NCBI RefSeq assembly: GCF_900636545.1
Contig: NZ_LR134290.1
Coordinates: 806,001 to 870,000 of the forward strand
From: Pseudomonas mendocina
GTDB taxonomy: Bacteria > Pseudomonadota > Gammaproteobacteria > Pseudomonadales > Pseudomonadaceae
DNA length: 64,000 nt
Direction of reading: 5' to 3'
Below the pieces are notes generated by a model. That model worked only from the letters and a program-made list of their open reading frames with translations. It made no database searches and was not told the DNA's origin. Shown here piece after piece: positions 35,249 to 43,673 of the stretch; position 1 is the first letter of the stretch; each line of letters starts with the position of its first letter. The translations under genes were made by a program, and so were the position numbers.

Positions 35249-36163
35249 CTAGTCAGCGGGCAGCGCGCCTAGCTGGGTGGAGCGCCCGAGTAGCTGCAAG
35301 GCACGGTCCGGGTAATCAGTGATCAGACCGTTGGTGCCCATTTCCAGCAGCCTGCGCATCTCGGGCTGCTCGTTGATGGTCCACAGGTGCACCTGCAAGC
35401 CACGGCTCTGAGCATTGCGGATCAGCCGTGGCGTGGCCAGGGTCAGGCCGCTGTGCTGCGGCGGCAGTTGCAGCACCGGGTAGGAGGGCGACAGTAGGTC
35501 GCTCAGGCCCAGCCAGTTCAGCCCCAGCAGCAGGCGTACCGACACCGGGCCGCCGGCCGTCGCTACCTCCGGGCAGAGCTGGCGAAAACGCTGCAGGCTT
35601 CGCTCATGGAAACTGCCGACGATGACGCGATCGAGCTGGTCATAGGCCGCAAGCATTTCACACAGCACAGCCTCTATGCCAACATCCGGAACCTTGATTT
35701 CCACAGCCTTGGGGATTAGCGGAAAGCGCTCGAGCACTTCTTCCAGTGCGGCAATACGGGTGCCCTGGCCACGGTATGGATAGCTCTGGCCGCCATCGGC
35801 GGTCCATTTGTAACCGGCATCCAGCGCTTGCAGCTCTGCGAGATTGAAGTGCGCGACCGGGCCCTGGCCATTGGTGGTCCGTTCCAGGGTGTCATCGTGG
35901 ATGACCACCAGCCGGGCGTCGCGGCTCAGGTGCAGGTCCATCTCCAGCATGTCGACGCCGAGGGCGGTGGCCCGTTCGAAGGCGAAAAGGGTGTTCTCAG
36001 GCCACAGACCCGCACCGCCGCGATGGGCAATGACCAGCGGGCGCTGGCCCAGGTCTTCGAGTACTGCTGGCGTAGTCGCCGGCTTACTGGTCAGCGCCAG
36101 TATTAGAGCGACGACACCGGTCAGCAGCAGCGGGACGAGCAGAAATCGGGTGAGGCGCAGCAT
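35249..36163 (-). CDS. Glycerophosphodiester phosphodiesterase
   Basis: A 304-residue protein. The start at 36163 (MLRLTRFLL) gives one N-terminal membrane anchor or uncleaved signal (residues about 5-27). The GDPD TIM barrel follows: 'VIAHRGGAGLWPENTLFAFERA' (His-Arg, Glu-Asn motif), 'DMLEMDLHLSRDARLVVIHDDTLERTT' (Glu, Asp, His catalytic and metal residues) and late 'VHLWTINEQPEMRRLLEMGTNGLITDYPD'. It hydrolyses glycerophosphodiesters to glycerol 3-phosphate and alcohol, probably at the periplasmic side. Catalytic residues are intact. It follows the ureJ gene on the same strand after 194 bases and is probably separate. Confidence 0.93.
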   Translation of the reverse strand: MLRLTRFLLVPLLLTGVVALILALTSKPATTPAVLEDLGQRPLVIAHRGGAGLWPENTLFAFERATALGVDMLEMDLHLSRDARLVVIHDDTLERTTNGQGPVAHFNLAELQALDAGYKWTADGGQSYPYRGQGTRIAALEEVLERFPLIPKAVEIKVPDVGIEAVLCEMLAAYDQLDRVIVGSFHERSLQRFRQLCPEVATAGGPVSVRLLLGLNWLGLSDLLSPSYPVLQLPPQHSGLTLATPRLIRNAQSRGLQVHLWTINEQPEMRRLLEMGTNGLITDYPDRALQLLGRSTQLGALPAD

Positions 36164-36357
36164 GGGCAGGGTCTCGAAACCGATTCGGGACTTTGTGCCC
36201 CAGCCCAGCGGCATTGGCAAGCGTTGCGGCTGAAGGGGGAGGGCACGACGCGCCCAGCGCAGTATTGGCGGGGGCGCTTCGGCGTCGGTGCGCATGGCGC
36301 ACCCTACGGGGGGAGGGCGCTACGCGCACCACGGCAGCCGCTATCGGCTGCGGCTCT

Positions 36358-36930
36358 TCAGCTAGCCAGCAACCAGACACCGGTCGCTGCCGAGGCTGCA
36401 CCGGCGATACGCACCAGCGGTGCCGCCGCTTGCGGCAGGAAGCGCACCAGGGCAAAGCCGATGGCGTGCAGCGCCGCGGTGGCGACGACGAAGCCGATGG
36501 CATAACCGAAGGGGCTGGCCAGATCAGGCAACTCCAGGCCGTGTGCGACACCGTGGGTCAGGGCGAAGAGGGCGGTCAGCGCCATGGACACCGCTACCGG
36601 CAGGCGTGCTGCCACGGCCACCAGCAGGCCGAAGGCCAGAACCGAGCCGGCGATACCGGTTTCCATCAGCGGGATTTCCACGCCGGCGAAGCCGAGAAGG
36701 CCGCCAATCAACATGGTGCCGACGAAGGTCACTGGCAGCGCCCAGCGCGCCGCGCCGCTCTGTTGCGCGGCCCACAGGCCGACGGCGAACATCGCCAGCA
36801 GATGATCCAGGCCGAATACCGGGTGGGCCAGGCCGGCCACCAGTCCGGAGTCGCCATGGCCTGGGTGAGCGAAGGCCAGTGCCGGGGTGCAGAACAGGGC
36901 GATGGCGTAGAAAGTTTTGCGCAGATTCAT
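36358..36930 (-). CDS. ureJ: HupE/UreJ family nickel permease
   Basis: A 190-residue membrane protein with a signal-like N-terminus ending FAHPGHG, followed by the HupE/UreJ signature 'GLAHPVFGLDHLLAMFAVGLWA' (His and Asp residues proposed to bind metal) and 'FALTHGVAHGLELP'. About six helices. It moves nickel for urease (or hydrogenase) maturation; here it follows ureE, ureF and ureG with 20 bases after ureG, so a urease role is clear from context. A longer upstream reading on the same frame covers ureG in a wrong frame and is not real. A GC-rich hairpin (36334-36351) lies just downstream. Confidence 0.9.
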   Translation of the reverse strand: MNLRKTFYAIALFCTPALAFAHPGHGDSGLVAGLAHPVFGLDHLLAMFAVGLWAAQQSGAARWALPVTFVGTMLIGGLLGFAGVEIPLMETGIAGSVLAFGLLVAVAARLPVAVSMALTALFALTHGVAHGLELPDLASPFGYAIGFVVATAALHAIGFALVRFLPQAAAPLVRIAGAASAATGVWLLAS

Positions 36931-36950
36931 GAGGTTCTCCTTGAGTGGAA

Positions 36951-37565
36951 TCAGGCCGCCGTAAGCATGCCCTGGCGTTCGATGAAGGCGATGATCTCGT
37001 CGAGACCCTGGCCGACTTTCTGGTTGCTGAAGACGAAGGGTTTGTCGCCGCGCATCTTCAGAGTGTCGCGCTCCATCACCTCCAGCGAGGCGCCGACCAT
37101 GGGCGCGAGGTCGACCTTGTTGATCACCAGCAGGTCGGATTTGCAGATGCCCGGGCCGCCCTTGCGTGGCAGCTTGTCGCCGGCCGAAACGTCGATCACG
37201 TACAGGGTCAGGTCGGACAGCTCCGGGCTGAAGGTCGCGGACAGGTTGTCGCCACCGGATTCGACGATGATCAGATCCAGTCCCGGAAAGCGCCGGTTGA
37301 GCTGCTCCACGGCCTCCAGGTTGATCGAGGCGTCCTCGCGAATCGCGGTATGCGGGCAGCCGCCGGTTTCCACGCCGATGATGCGCTCGGGCTCCAGGGC
37401 CTCGTTGCGCACCAGGAACTGGGCGTCTTCCTGGGTGTAGATGTCGTTGGTGACCACGGCGATGTTGTAGCGCTCGCGCAGGGCGCGGCACAGGGCCAGG
37501 GTGAGGGCAGTCTTGCCGGAACCGACCGGGCCGCCGATGCCGACACGCAGGGGTTGGCTGTTCAT
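36951..37565 (-). CDS. ureG: Urease accessory GTPase UreG
   Basis: A 204-residue SIMIBI-class GTPase. The P-loop is '[15 protein letters not shown]', with '[15 protein letters not shown]' and the metal-binding '[15 protein letters not shown]' (Cys-Pro-His) motif near residue 70, then '[17 protein letters not shown]' and '[11 protein letters not shown]' for guanine recognition. UreG uses GTP to deliver nickel to apo-urease with UreE, UreF and UreD. Full length compared with family. It starts 16 bases after ureF. Confidence 0.98.
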   Translation of the reverse strand: MNSQPLRVGIGGPVGSGKTALTLALCRALRERYNIAVVTNDIYTQEDAQFLVRNEALEPERIIGVETGGCPHTAIREDASINLEAVEQLNRRFPGLDLIIVESGGDNLSATFSPELSDLTLYVIDVSAGDKLPRKGGPGICKSDLLVINKVDLAPMVGASLEVMERDTLKMRGDKPFVFSNQKVGQGLDEIIAFIERQGMLTAA

Positions 37566-37581
37566 GGGTTGTTGTTCCTCG

Positions 37582-38256
37582 TCAGGAGCGGAAGAGACGC
37601 GAGTACTGGCGCTCGTGCGCCATGCTCGTCAGGGCCAGGCCAAAAGCGGCGCTGCCCCAGTGTTCGGGGGAAAGACAGGCGGCCTGGCGCTGCGCGTCAT
37701 CGAGCTGCGGCAGCAGGCGGCTGGTCAGGCGCTGGGCAGCCTGCTGGCCCAGCGGCAACACCTTCATCAGCACGGCGAGCTGGTTTTCCAGCCAGCCCCA
37801 GAGCCAGGCAGCCAGAGCGTCATCCGGGGTGATCTGCCAGGCGCGTGCGGCCAGTGCCCAGGCCAGTGCCAGGCCGGGCTCGTCCTGGGCTGCAAGTGCT
37901 TCACGCGCTGCCTCGTCCAGTTCGGGCAGGCCTTCGAGCAGTTGCCGCAGCGAATAACCCATCTGCCGGCTCTCCAGGGCCAGCTCGCGGGTTTCGCGGC
38001 TGGCGCGGTGTTGTTCGGCCAGTTGCTGCAGGCGCGGCCAGTCGCCCTCGTCTGCGGCGCGGCAGTGAGCCAGCAGCAGCGGCGCTTCGAAGCGGGCGAG
38101 GTTGAGCGTCAGTTGATCGGCCAGCCAGCGCTCGGCGCTTGCGGCATCCGTGATCAGGCCGCTGTCGATGGCCCATTCCAGGCCTTGCGAGTAGCTGTAG
38201 CCGCCAATCGGCAACTGCGGACTGGCCAGGCGCAACAATGCCCAGGCCGGTTTCAT
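37582..38256 (-). CDS. ureF: Urease accessory protein UreF
   Basis: A 224-residue all-helical protein beginning at 38256 ([29 protein letters not shown]), the standard UreF N-terminus. Later motifs include '[19 protein letters not shown]' and the C-terminal '[14 protein letters not shown]'. UreF bridges UreD and UreG and controls GTP hydrolysis during nickel insertion. Upstream codons in the same frame overlap ureE and are not used. It lies 34 bases after ureE. Confidence 0.96.
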   Translation of the reverse strand: MKPAWALLRLASPQLPIGGYSYSQGLEWAIDSGLITDAASAERWLADQLTLNLARFEAPLLLAHCRAADEGDWPRLQQLAEQHRASRETRELALESRQMGYSLRQLLEGLPELDEAAREALAAQDEPGLALAWALAARAWQITPDDALAAWLWGWLENQLAVLMKVLPLGQQAAQRLTSRLLPQLDDAQRQAACLSPEHWGSAAFGLALTSMAHERQYSRLFRS

Positions 38257-38290
38257 GGCGTTGCCTTTGCCAGGTTCGATGGGGGCAGCG

Positions 38291-38791
38291 TCACTTGCGT
38301 ACCCCGAACTGGTGCAGGCGCGGGCCGTAGTTGAACTCCTCGTCGCCGTGATGGGAATGGTGATGGCCGCCGCCGTAGGCGCCCTGCTCGGGCTGATAGG
38401 GGGCTTCGACGGCTTCGACCGTGGCACCGAGCTGTTCGAGCATGGCCTTGAGCACGTAGTCGTCAGGCAGGCGCAGCCAGCCGTTACCCAGTTGCAGGGC
38501 GACATGACGGTTGCCCAGGTGGTAGGCGGCGCGCATCAGCTCGAAGGGGCTGGCGCAGGTCACGTGCAGCAGCGGTTCGGCCTTGGCCCGTATCTTGACG
38601 ATGCGCCCGTCCTTGGCCAGCAGGCACTCACCATCGGCCAGTGCCGGTTGGCCGCGTTCGAGGAACAGGCCTACTTCTTCACCGTTAGTGGTAAAGCAGC
38701 GCAGACGGCTCTTGCTGCGAGCTTCGAAGGTTAGTTCCAGTTCGGCGTGGCAGGCGCTCTGCGGCGCGATTCGGGAGTGGATCACCAGCAT
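38291..38791 (-). CDS. ureE: Urease accessory nickel chaperone UreE
   Basis: A 166-residue protein with the UreE N-terminal beta domain ('TNGEEVGLFLERGQPALADGECL') and the ferredoxin-like metal domain ('RAAYHLGNRHVALQLGNGWLRL', His in 'GNRHV'). The C-terminus has a His-rich nickel-binding tail (GGGHHHSHHGDE). UreE carries nickel to UreG. First gene of ureE-ureF-ureG-ureJ; a sigma-54-type promoter lies 36 bases upstream. The structural genes ureABC are about 24 kb away (ureC is at the right edge of the window). Confidence 0.97.
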   Translation of the reverse strand: MLVIHSRIAPQSACHAELELTFEARSKSRLRCFTTNGEEVGLFLERGQPALADGECLLAKDGRIVKIRAKAEPLLHVTCASPFELMRAAYHLGNRHVALQLGNGWLRLPDDYVLKAMLEQLGATVEAVEAPYQPEQGAYGGGHHHSHHGDEEFNYGPRLHQFGVRK

Positions 38792-38826
38792 GCGTATCTA
38801 TTCCGGGGCAATGTGCCCGGAAATAG

Positions 38827-38842
38827 TGCAAGTGGCTTGCCA
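38827..38842 (-). promoter_or_regulatory. Sigma-54 promoter of the ureEFGJ operon
   Basis: On the minus strand TGGCAAGCCACTTGCA, with GG and GC ten bases apart, closely fits the -24/-12 consensus. The predicted start is near 38816, about 25 bases before the ureE ATG. GGTGCG half sites lie upstream at 38917 and 38947 but do not form a clear NtrC palindrome. Confidence 0.55.
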
Positions 38843-38881
38843 AGGCTGAAGAGTGGCGCAAGGCGGGGCGTTCAAGCCTGT

Positions 38882-38890
38882 TGTGGATAA
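38882..38890 (+). other. DnaA box
   Basis: TGTGGATAA, a perfect DnaA box on the complementary strand, in the ureE-desT spacer. No inverted partner at the 13-base spacing is seen here. Confidence 0.4.
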
Positions 38891-38954
38891 CTTGGCGAGG
38901 CGGTCAGGATTGATTTGGTGCGTTTTCGTTTAAGGTGTGCGTTTTTGGTGCGCG

Positions 38955-39590
38955 CTAGTCTGAAGGCTTGCCCAGGCCCAACCAGTGCTTGCCGCCGACC
39001 ATGATGAAGCGTAGTTGCTGGATGACCTTGGCTTCTGCGGTCAGATGGGCGGGGAGGGTCTCTGCGGGTGGGTCGATCAGCTCGGGCAGGGTAGCGAACA
39101 CGGTCTTGACCACCAGGTCCGAGACCACGTCGAGCGCTGCATCGTCGAGGTGCGGCATGCGGTTCATCAGCTTGAGGTCGGCGGCCAGGTCGCTGGTGAT
39201 GCGCTCGCGCAGGGCCGCAATGGCCTGGCGCACGGGGCGCGAGCCGCCGTATTGCTCGCGTGCGAGGAAGAGGAACTGACCGTGGTTGGCGGCCACTTCG
39301 GCAAGAAAGATGCGCACCGATGCGTCAATCATGCCGCGCATTTCGAACTCGTGGCGGCGCACCTGGCGGATCGCCGCGCGGAAGGTCTCGCCGACTTCCG
39401 CCACCAGCGCCAGGCCGAGTTCGTCCATGTCGGCGAAATGGCGATAGAAACCGGTGGGCACGATGCCGGCGACACGCGTCACCTCACGCAAACTCAGGCT
39501 GCCAAAACCGCGGCCGCTTTCCATCAGCGTGAGGGCGGCAGCCATCAGGGCTTGGCGGGTCTGCTGCTTTTGTTCGGCACGTGGCGTCAT
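38955..39590 (-). CDS. desT: TetR-family repressor DesT of fatty acid desaturation
   Basis: A 211-residue TetR-type regulator. The start at 39590 (MTPRAEQKQQTRQ) is the family-like start. The helix-turn-helix covers about residues 22-62 ('LSLREVTRVAGIVPTGFYRHFADMDELG'). The C-terminal domain ends 'FIMVGGKHWLGLG'. In P. aeruginosa DesT (PA4890) senses the saturated/unsaturated acyl-CoA ratio and represses desCB; divergent placement from desC here is the same. Probable operators lie in the shared spacer. Confidence 0.88.
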   Translation of the reverse strand: MTPRAEQKQQTRQALMAAALTLMESGRGFGSLSLREVTRVAGIVPTGFYRHFADMDELGLALVAEVGETFRAAIRQVRRHEFEMRGMIDASVRIFLAEVAANHGQFLFLAREQYGGSRPVRQAIAALRERITSDLAADLKLMNRMPHLDDAALDVVSDLVVKTVFATLPELIDPPAETLPAHLTAEAKVIQQLRFIMVGGKHWLGLGKPSD

Positions 39591-39669
39591 GCGAGATCGT
39601 GGTCGTTGAGCGATGCCGCACTCTAACAAATGCGCGGCGCCAGCGTCGAACCGAGCCGACATCGTTCGG

Positions 39670-39726
39670 TGAACAACTGTTGACTGAAAATCGTGCTTTC
39701 TGTCAGTCTTGTGCACAAGTGTTCAC
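39670..39726. promoter_or_regulatory. Probable DesT operators between desT and desC
   Basis: Two palindromes: TGAACAACTGTTGA (39670-39683) and GTGCACAAGTGTTCAC (39711-39726), the second ending only 12 bases before the desC ATG. Both show TGAACA/TGTTCA-type half sites, suggesting two binding sites for one regulator. DesT is the natural candidate. Confidence 0.5.
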
Positions 39727-39738
39727 TGGATTTATTGA

Positions 39739-40824
39739 ATGGCTTTACTTTCCCTTTCTGGGGCGCGCTGGGTTGCAGGTTGTCTGCGGCCGCTACGTAG
39801 GCTTTGTGACGGTGGTTGGCTGCGTGAGGCGGATGTCGATCTATGCCTGCGCCAGTTGCACCCGACGCTGCGCCTCAATCGTGTGTTCGCGCAGGTCGAG
39901 GCGCGTCGTTGGGTGGCTGAAGACATGCTGGCGCTGGAGTTGCGTTGCAATGGCAATGCGCAGAACTGGCGGGCCGGGCAGCATGTCCAGCTGTATCTGG
40001 AGCAGAACGGGGTTCGCCACGGACGCAGTTACAGCCTGACGTCGGTGGCAGCCGACGGGCGCATCGAGATCGCGATCAAACGCCAGCCGGATGGGCGCCT
40101 GTCCAATCTGCTGCTCGACCACCTCGCGGTCGGTCAGGTGATCGAACTGGGCCAGGCATTCGGCGAATTCACCTGGCCGCAGGAGCAAGGGGCTGTGCTG
40201 CTCATGGCAGCAGGCAGCGGCATCACGCCATTGTTCGGCCTGCTGCGTGACGCTCTGGCGCGTGGCTTCACTGCACCGGTGACACTGCTGCATCAGGTGC
40301 GCCGTCAGGGGCAACAGGCCTTTGCCGAAGAGCTGCAGGCATTGGCGGCACGTCATGCCAACTTCCAGGTGCACTGGCTTTTCAGTGGCGAGGGTGATCG
40401 CCTGTCCGCCGAACGGCTGGCTGCGTTGCCGGGCGATCATCTGCGGGTCTGTGGTCCGCGTGGTTTCGTCGAGCAGGCATGTGGCTGGTGGCATGACGCC
40501 GGACGCGGGAGCAGCCTGCAATCGGAAAGCTTCAGTCCGCTTCCGATGCTGGCCGAAACGGCGGCTGGCGAAGTCCGCTTGAGCTTCGCCCGGAGTCGGC
40601 AGCGGGTTTCCGGCAGCAGCAATGCAAGTCTGCTGGAGCAGGCCGAAGCTGCCGGGCTGCGTCCGGCTCATGGCTGTCGCCAGGGCATCTGCACCAGTTG
40701 TACCTGTTTGCTGCTGGCCGGCTCGGTGCGCGATCTGCGCAGCGGTGAGCTGTTCGCCGAACCCAATCAACCCATTCGCTTGTGTGTCAGTGCCCCGCAT
40801 GGGGATGTGGAGATCGACCTGTGA
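39739..40824 (+). CDS. desC: Ferredoxin reductase component DesC
   Basis: A 361-residue reductase with an FAD domain ('HGRSYSLTS' flavin-binding RxYS), an NAD(P) domain ('LLMAAGSGITPLFGLLRDAL', 'RVCGPRGFVEQA') and a C-terminal 2Fe-2S ferredoxin domain with cysteines in 'GCRQGICTSCTC' and 'RLCVSAPHG'. It passes electrons from NAD(P)H to the desaturase DesB. It overlaps desB by 4 bases (GTGA). No strong Shine-Dalgarno is seen before the ATG, but the frame is protein-like from there. Confidence 0.92.
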   Translation: MALLSLSGARWVAGCLRPLRRLCDGGWLREADVDLCLRQLHPTLRLNRVFAQVEARRWVAEDMLALELRCNGNAQNWRAGQHVQLYLEQNGVRHGRSYSLTSVAADGRIEIAIKRQPDGRLSNLLLDHLAVGQVIELGQAFGEFTWPQEQGAVLLMAAGSGITPLFGLLRDALARGFTAPVTLLHQVRRQGQQAFAEELQALAARHANFQVHWLFSGEGDRLSAERLAALPGDHLRVCGPRGFVEQACGWWHDAGRGSSLQSESFSPLPMLAETAAGEVRLSFARSRQRVSGSSNASLLEQAEAAGLRPAHGCRQGICTSCTCLLLAGSVRDLRSGELFAEPNQPIRLCVSAPHGDVEIDL

Positions 40825-41903
40825 CTGCCCGCCTTGATCGAGAACTGAGTCCCGCCGAACTCGAGGCGTTCGGCCAAGAGCTGGATGCCTTGCGCCAGCG
40901 CACGCTGGCCGACCTAGGCGAAAGCGATGCCCGCTATATCCGTCGGGTACGCAGTGCCGTACGTTTCTGTTGTTGGAGCGGCCGCGCGCTGCTGATGTTC
41001 GGTTGGTTCCCGCCGACCTGGCTGCTCGGCACATTCTTGCTGGGCCTGGGCAAGATCCTCGAGAACATGGAACTGGGCCACAACGTCATGCACGGCCAGT
41101 ACGACTGGATGAACGACCCGGAGTTTGCCGGGCGTCAGTACGAGTGGGACATCGTCGGGCCGGCCGATTTCTGGCGGCATACGCATAACCACGTGCATCA
41201 CACCTACACCAACGTGCTGGGCATGGATGATGACGTCGGCTACGGTGTGGTGCGCCTGTTCCCCGAGCAGCGCTGGAAGCCGTTCTATCGCTGGCAGCCG
41301 CTGTGGGTGACGATCCAGGCGCTTTTGTTCCAGTACGCCGTGGCCATCCAGCACCTGCGCCTGGACAAGCTGGTCAAGGGGCGTATCAGCAAGGACGAAG
41401 TGAAGCCGCTGGCCCGTCAGTTCAGCGCCAAGCTGGCGCGGCAGTGGGCCAAGGATTATCTGGCGTTTCCGCTGCTGGCCTTGCTGCTCGGTGCCAATGC
41501 GTTGGCTGTACTTTCCGGCAACCTGGTGGCCAATCTGCTGCGCAACCTGTGGACGTTCCTAGTGATCTTCTGCGGCCACTTCACCGAGAAGGCAGCGGTG
41601 TTCGTGCCGGAAGTACTGGAAGGGGAGACACGCGGGCACTGGTACCTGCGCCAGTTGCGTGGCTCGAGCAACCTGTCCGGCGGGCCGTTGCTACATATCC
41701 TCACCGGCAACCTCAGCCATCAGATCGAGCATCACCTGTTCCCGGATCTGCCTGCGCGGCGCTATGCCGAGCTGGCGCGGGAGGTGTGCCTGATCGCCGA
41801 ACGTTACGGCCAGCACTACAACAGCGGGACCCTGTGGGGGCAGTTCGCGACCGTTCTGCGGCGCATCTGGATCTACCGTTTGCCCACTGCCGGGGTGGCG
41901 TGA
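40821..41903 (+). CDS. desB: Acyl-CoA delta-9 desaturase DesB
   Basis: A 360-residue membrane desaturase. The GTG start at 40821 overlaps the desC stop (GTGA) and is preferred over upstream codons inside desC. The three histidine boxes that bind the diiron site are present: 'GHNVMHGQ', 'HTHNHVHH' and 'HQIEHH', with membrane segments between. It introduces a double bond into acyl chains, in P. aeruginosa into exogenous acyl-CoA. Part of the DesT regulon. Confidence 0.93.
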   Translation: MTARLDRELSPAELEAFGQELDALRQRTLADLGESDARYIRRVRSAVRFCCWSGRALLMFGWFPPTWLLGTFLLGLGKILENMELGHNVMHGQYDWMNDPEFAGRQYEWDIVGPADFWRHTHNHVHHTYTNVLGMDDDVGYGVVRLFPEQRWKPFYRWQPLWVTIQALLFQYAVAIQHLRLDKLVKGRISKDEVKPLARQFSAKLARQWAKDYLAFPLLALLLGANALAVLSGNLVANLLRNLWTFLVIFCGHFTEKAAVFVPEVLEGETRGHWYLRQLRGSSNLSGGPLLHILTGNLSHQIEHHLFPDLPARRYAELAREVCLIAERYGQHYNSGTLWGQFATVLRRIWIYRLPTAGVA

Positions 41904-41934
41904 GTGAGTCGGTTGAGCCAGCCACGGGCATGAA

Positions 41935-41959
41935 AAAGCCCGGCTTGGGCCGGGCTTGT
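41935..41959 (-). terminator. Rho-independent terminator of the repeat-protein gene
   Basis: A nine-bp stem (AAGCCCGGC/GCCGGGCTT) with a 4-base loop. On the minus strand it is followed by a T-run, so it ends the repeat-protein gene; it may also act on desB. Confidence 0.8.
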
Positions 41960-41976
41960 GGGTGTTGCAACAGCAC

Positions 41977-42408
41977 TCAAACCGTACGGCCGCGCTGCTC
42001 GATCAGACGATCGGAGCCGCCTTCGACCAACTGAACACGTTGGGCACCCGGGGTGCGCTCATAGCCACCTTCGGCCAACTGCACGCGCTGAGCACCGGGG
42101 GTACGTTCGTAGCCGCCTTCGGCCAGTTGAACACGCTGGGCACCCGGAGTGCGCTCATAGCCGCCTTCAGCCAGCTGAACGCGCTGTGCACCCGGCGTAC
42201 GCTCATAACCACCTTCTACCAGCTGAATGCGCTGGGCACCGGGGGTGCGGTCGTGGCCGTCTTCGGCCAGCGGGGCGACGGGTTGCTGTTGGACCTGGCT
42301 GTCCTTGGTTTCACCCACCAGAGGGAAGGGGGCGCTGCTAGGGGCGGCGAATACACTGGTGGTCATCAGGCTCAGGGCCAGGGCTGCAAGGCTAAGTTGA
42401 GTTTTCAT
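41977..42408 (-). CDS. Secreted protein with five 16-residue repeats
   Basis: A 143-residue protein. The start at 42408 begins a Sec signal peptide (MKTQLSLAALALSLMTTSVFA, cleaved before AP). After a 30-residue linker come five copies of a 16-residue unit, consensus GGYERTPGAQRVQLAE (RTPGAQR at 54, 70, 86, 102 and 118), and a closing segment 'GGSDRLIEQRGRTV'. Mature protein is small, Arg/Gln/Gly-rich and without Cys. I recall similar short Pseudomonas proteins being labelled 'phage infection protein', but I cannot support that function. It is monocistronic with a GGAGAG ribosome binding site and its own terminator. Function unknown. Confidence 0.8.
   Translation of the reverse strand: MKTQLSLAALALSLMTTSVFAAPSSAPFPLVGETKDSQVQQQPVAPLAEDGHDRTPGAQRIQLVEGGYERTPGAQRVQLAEGGYERTPGAQRVQLAEGGYERTPGAQRVQLAEGGYERTPGAQRVQLVEGGSDRLIEQRGRTV
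42010..42261 (-). repeat. 48-bp coding minisatellite
   Basis: Five in-frame 48-bp units within the secreted repeat protein. The units differ mainly at synonymous positions (for example TCATAGCC, TCGTAGCC and TCATAACC on the plus strand), while the protein repeat is almost invariant. Confidence 0.85.
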
Positions 42409-42681
42409 GTCGTTCTCTCCGTTGGGGAGTAATAAGTGGCTTCGGAGCCAATTCTTGAGGACATGAGCGAAGATAAGAACTTGACTGACCTGATAGTGAA
42501 CATCGATCCCCTCAATACTTGATCGGGGCGCTCTATCTCGGTACTTCTGGCTGAGTGTCAAGCCTGGCGGCGGATGTTTCGCAAGGCGTCGCGCTGAGCG
42601 TTCGGCACGCGTATGCTTGGCGGCCCTCGCGGGTCGAGCTCGATCCGTCCTCTTCAGCAGTCCCAGGAGGCCGCTTCAGCC

Positions 42682-43581
42682 ATGCTCGCCGCACAGGCCA
42701 TTTTGCCGATCTTCGCTCTGATCGTTCTCGGCTATCTGCTCGGCTGGCGCCAGTGGCTCACCACCGAGTCGGCGGCCGGTCTGGCCAACATCACCTTCAA
42801 GCTGTTCATGCCGACGCTGCTGTTCGCCGGTATCGCCAAGGCATCGCTTGCCGATGGCCTGTCGCCTGTGTTGCTGCTGGCGTACTACCTGCCCGTACTG
42901 CTGGTGTTCGCGCTGGTCAATGCGCTTGCGCACTGGCGCCGTGGTACGGCGACGCCGCTGGGGCTGGTGGCGGCGTTCTCCAACAACGTACTGGTCGGCA
43001 TCCCGCTGATCGCCAGCCTGATGGGTAATGACGGCCTGCTCTATGTCTTCGCCATTCTGGTGTTTCACAGCCTCACGCTATTTTCCCTGCACAGCTTTTA
43101 CGCCGCCTTTGGCAGCCAGGAGCGCGTCGACGGCCGTGCACTTCTGAAGAACCTGGCCAACCCGATGATCATCGGTCTGGGATTGGGGGCGCTGCTCAAC
43201 CTGTCCGGACTGCAGGTGCCGGAAAGCCTGTGGCGGGCAGTCACCTGGCTGGGCCAGGCTGCGTTGCCCTGCGCGCTGATCGTGCTCGGCGCCAGCCTGT
43301 CGCGCTATCGTTTGCGTCCTACCGGTGAAGCCTGGGGTGTGGCGTTGGCCAAACTGCTGCTGTTCCCGGCACTGGTCTGGTGGCTCAGCGGCCAGCTTCC
43401 CGGTCTCAACGAGACCGCGCGTAGCGTGCTGGTGTTGCTCGCTGCCTGCCCCAGCGGGGTCAACGTGATGGCGTTTGCCCGCACGGCCGAAGACAGCCGT
43501 AGCGTCAGCGCGGCGATTTCCCTGTCCACGCTATTGGCGGCGATTTCCCTGCCGTTGTGGATGCTGCTCGTAGGGTTCTGA
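42682..43581 (+). CDS. AEC family transporter
   Basis: A 299-residue inner membrane protein with about ten helices, start at 42682 behind CAGGAGG. Conserved features of auxin-efflux-carrier-like transporters are visible: 'ITFKLFMPTLLFAGIAKA', 'AAFSNNVLVGIPL', 'ALPCALIVLGASLSRY' and 'AACPSGVNVMAFA'. Family members export or import small carboxylates such as malate. Substrate is not deducible. Not in an operon with certainty; the alpha/beta hydrolase starts 92 bases later. Confidence 0.88.
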   Translation: MLAAQAILPIFALIVLGYLLGWRQWLTTESAAGLANITFKLFMPTLLFAGIAKASLADGLSPVLLLAYYLPVLLVFALVNALAHWRRGTATPLGLVAAFSNNVLVGIPLIASLMGNDGLLYVFAILVFHSLTLFSLHSFYAAFGSQERVDGRALLKNLANPMIIGLGLGALLNLSGLQVPESLWRAVTWLGQAALPCALIVLGASLSRYRLRPTGEAWGVALAKLLLFPALVWWLSGQLPGLNETARSVLVLLAACPSGVNVMAFARTAEDSRSVSAAISLSTLLAAISLPLWMLLVGF

Positions 43582-43673
43582 CTGGCCTGCCCGGCGATTC
43601 CCTCTTCCGGGCGATAGGCGTGTTCGCAGTGGCCAGCTAGCATCGCGCTTCCGCTCTGTTCAGGACTGCCCAG

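Noticed and set aside
42010..42261. A CRISPR array
   Set aside because: The 48-bp units are contiguous, in frame and without unique spacers; they encode a peptide repeat.
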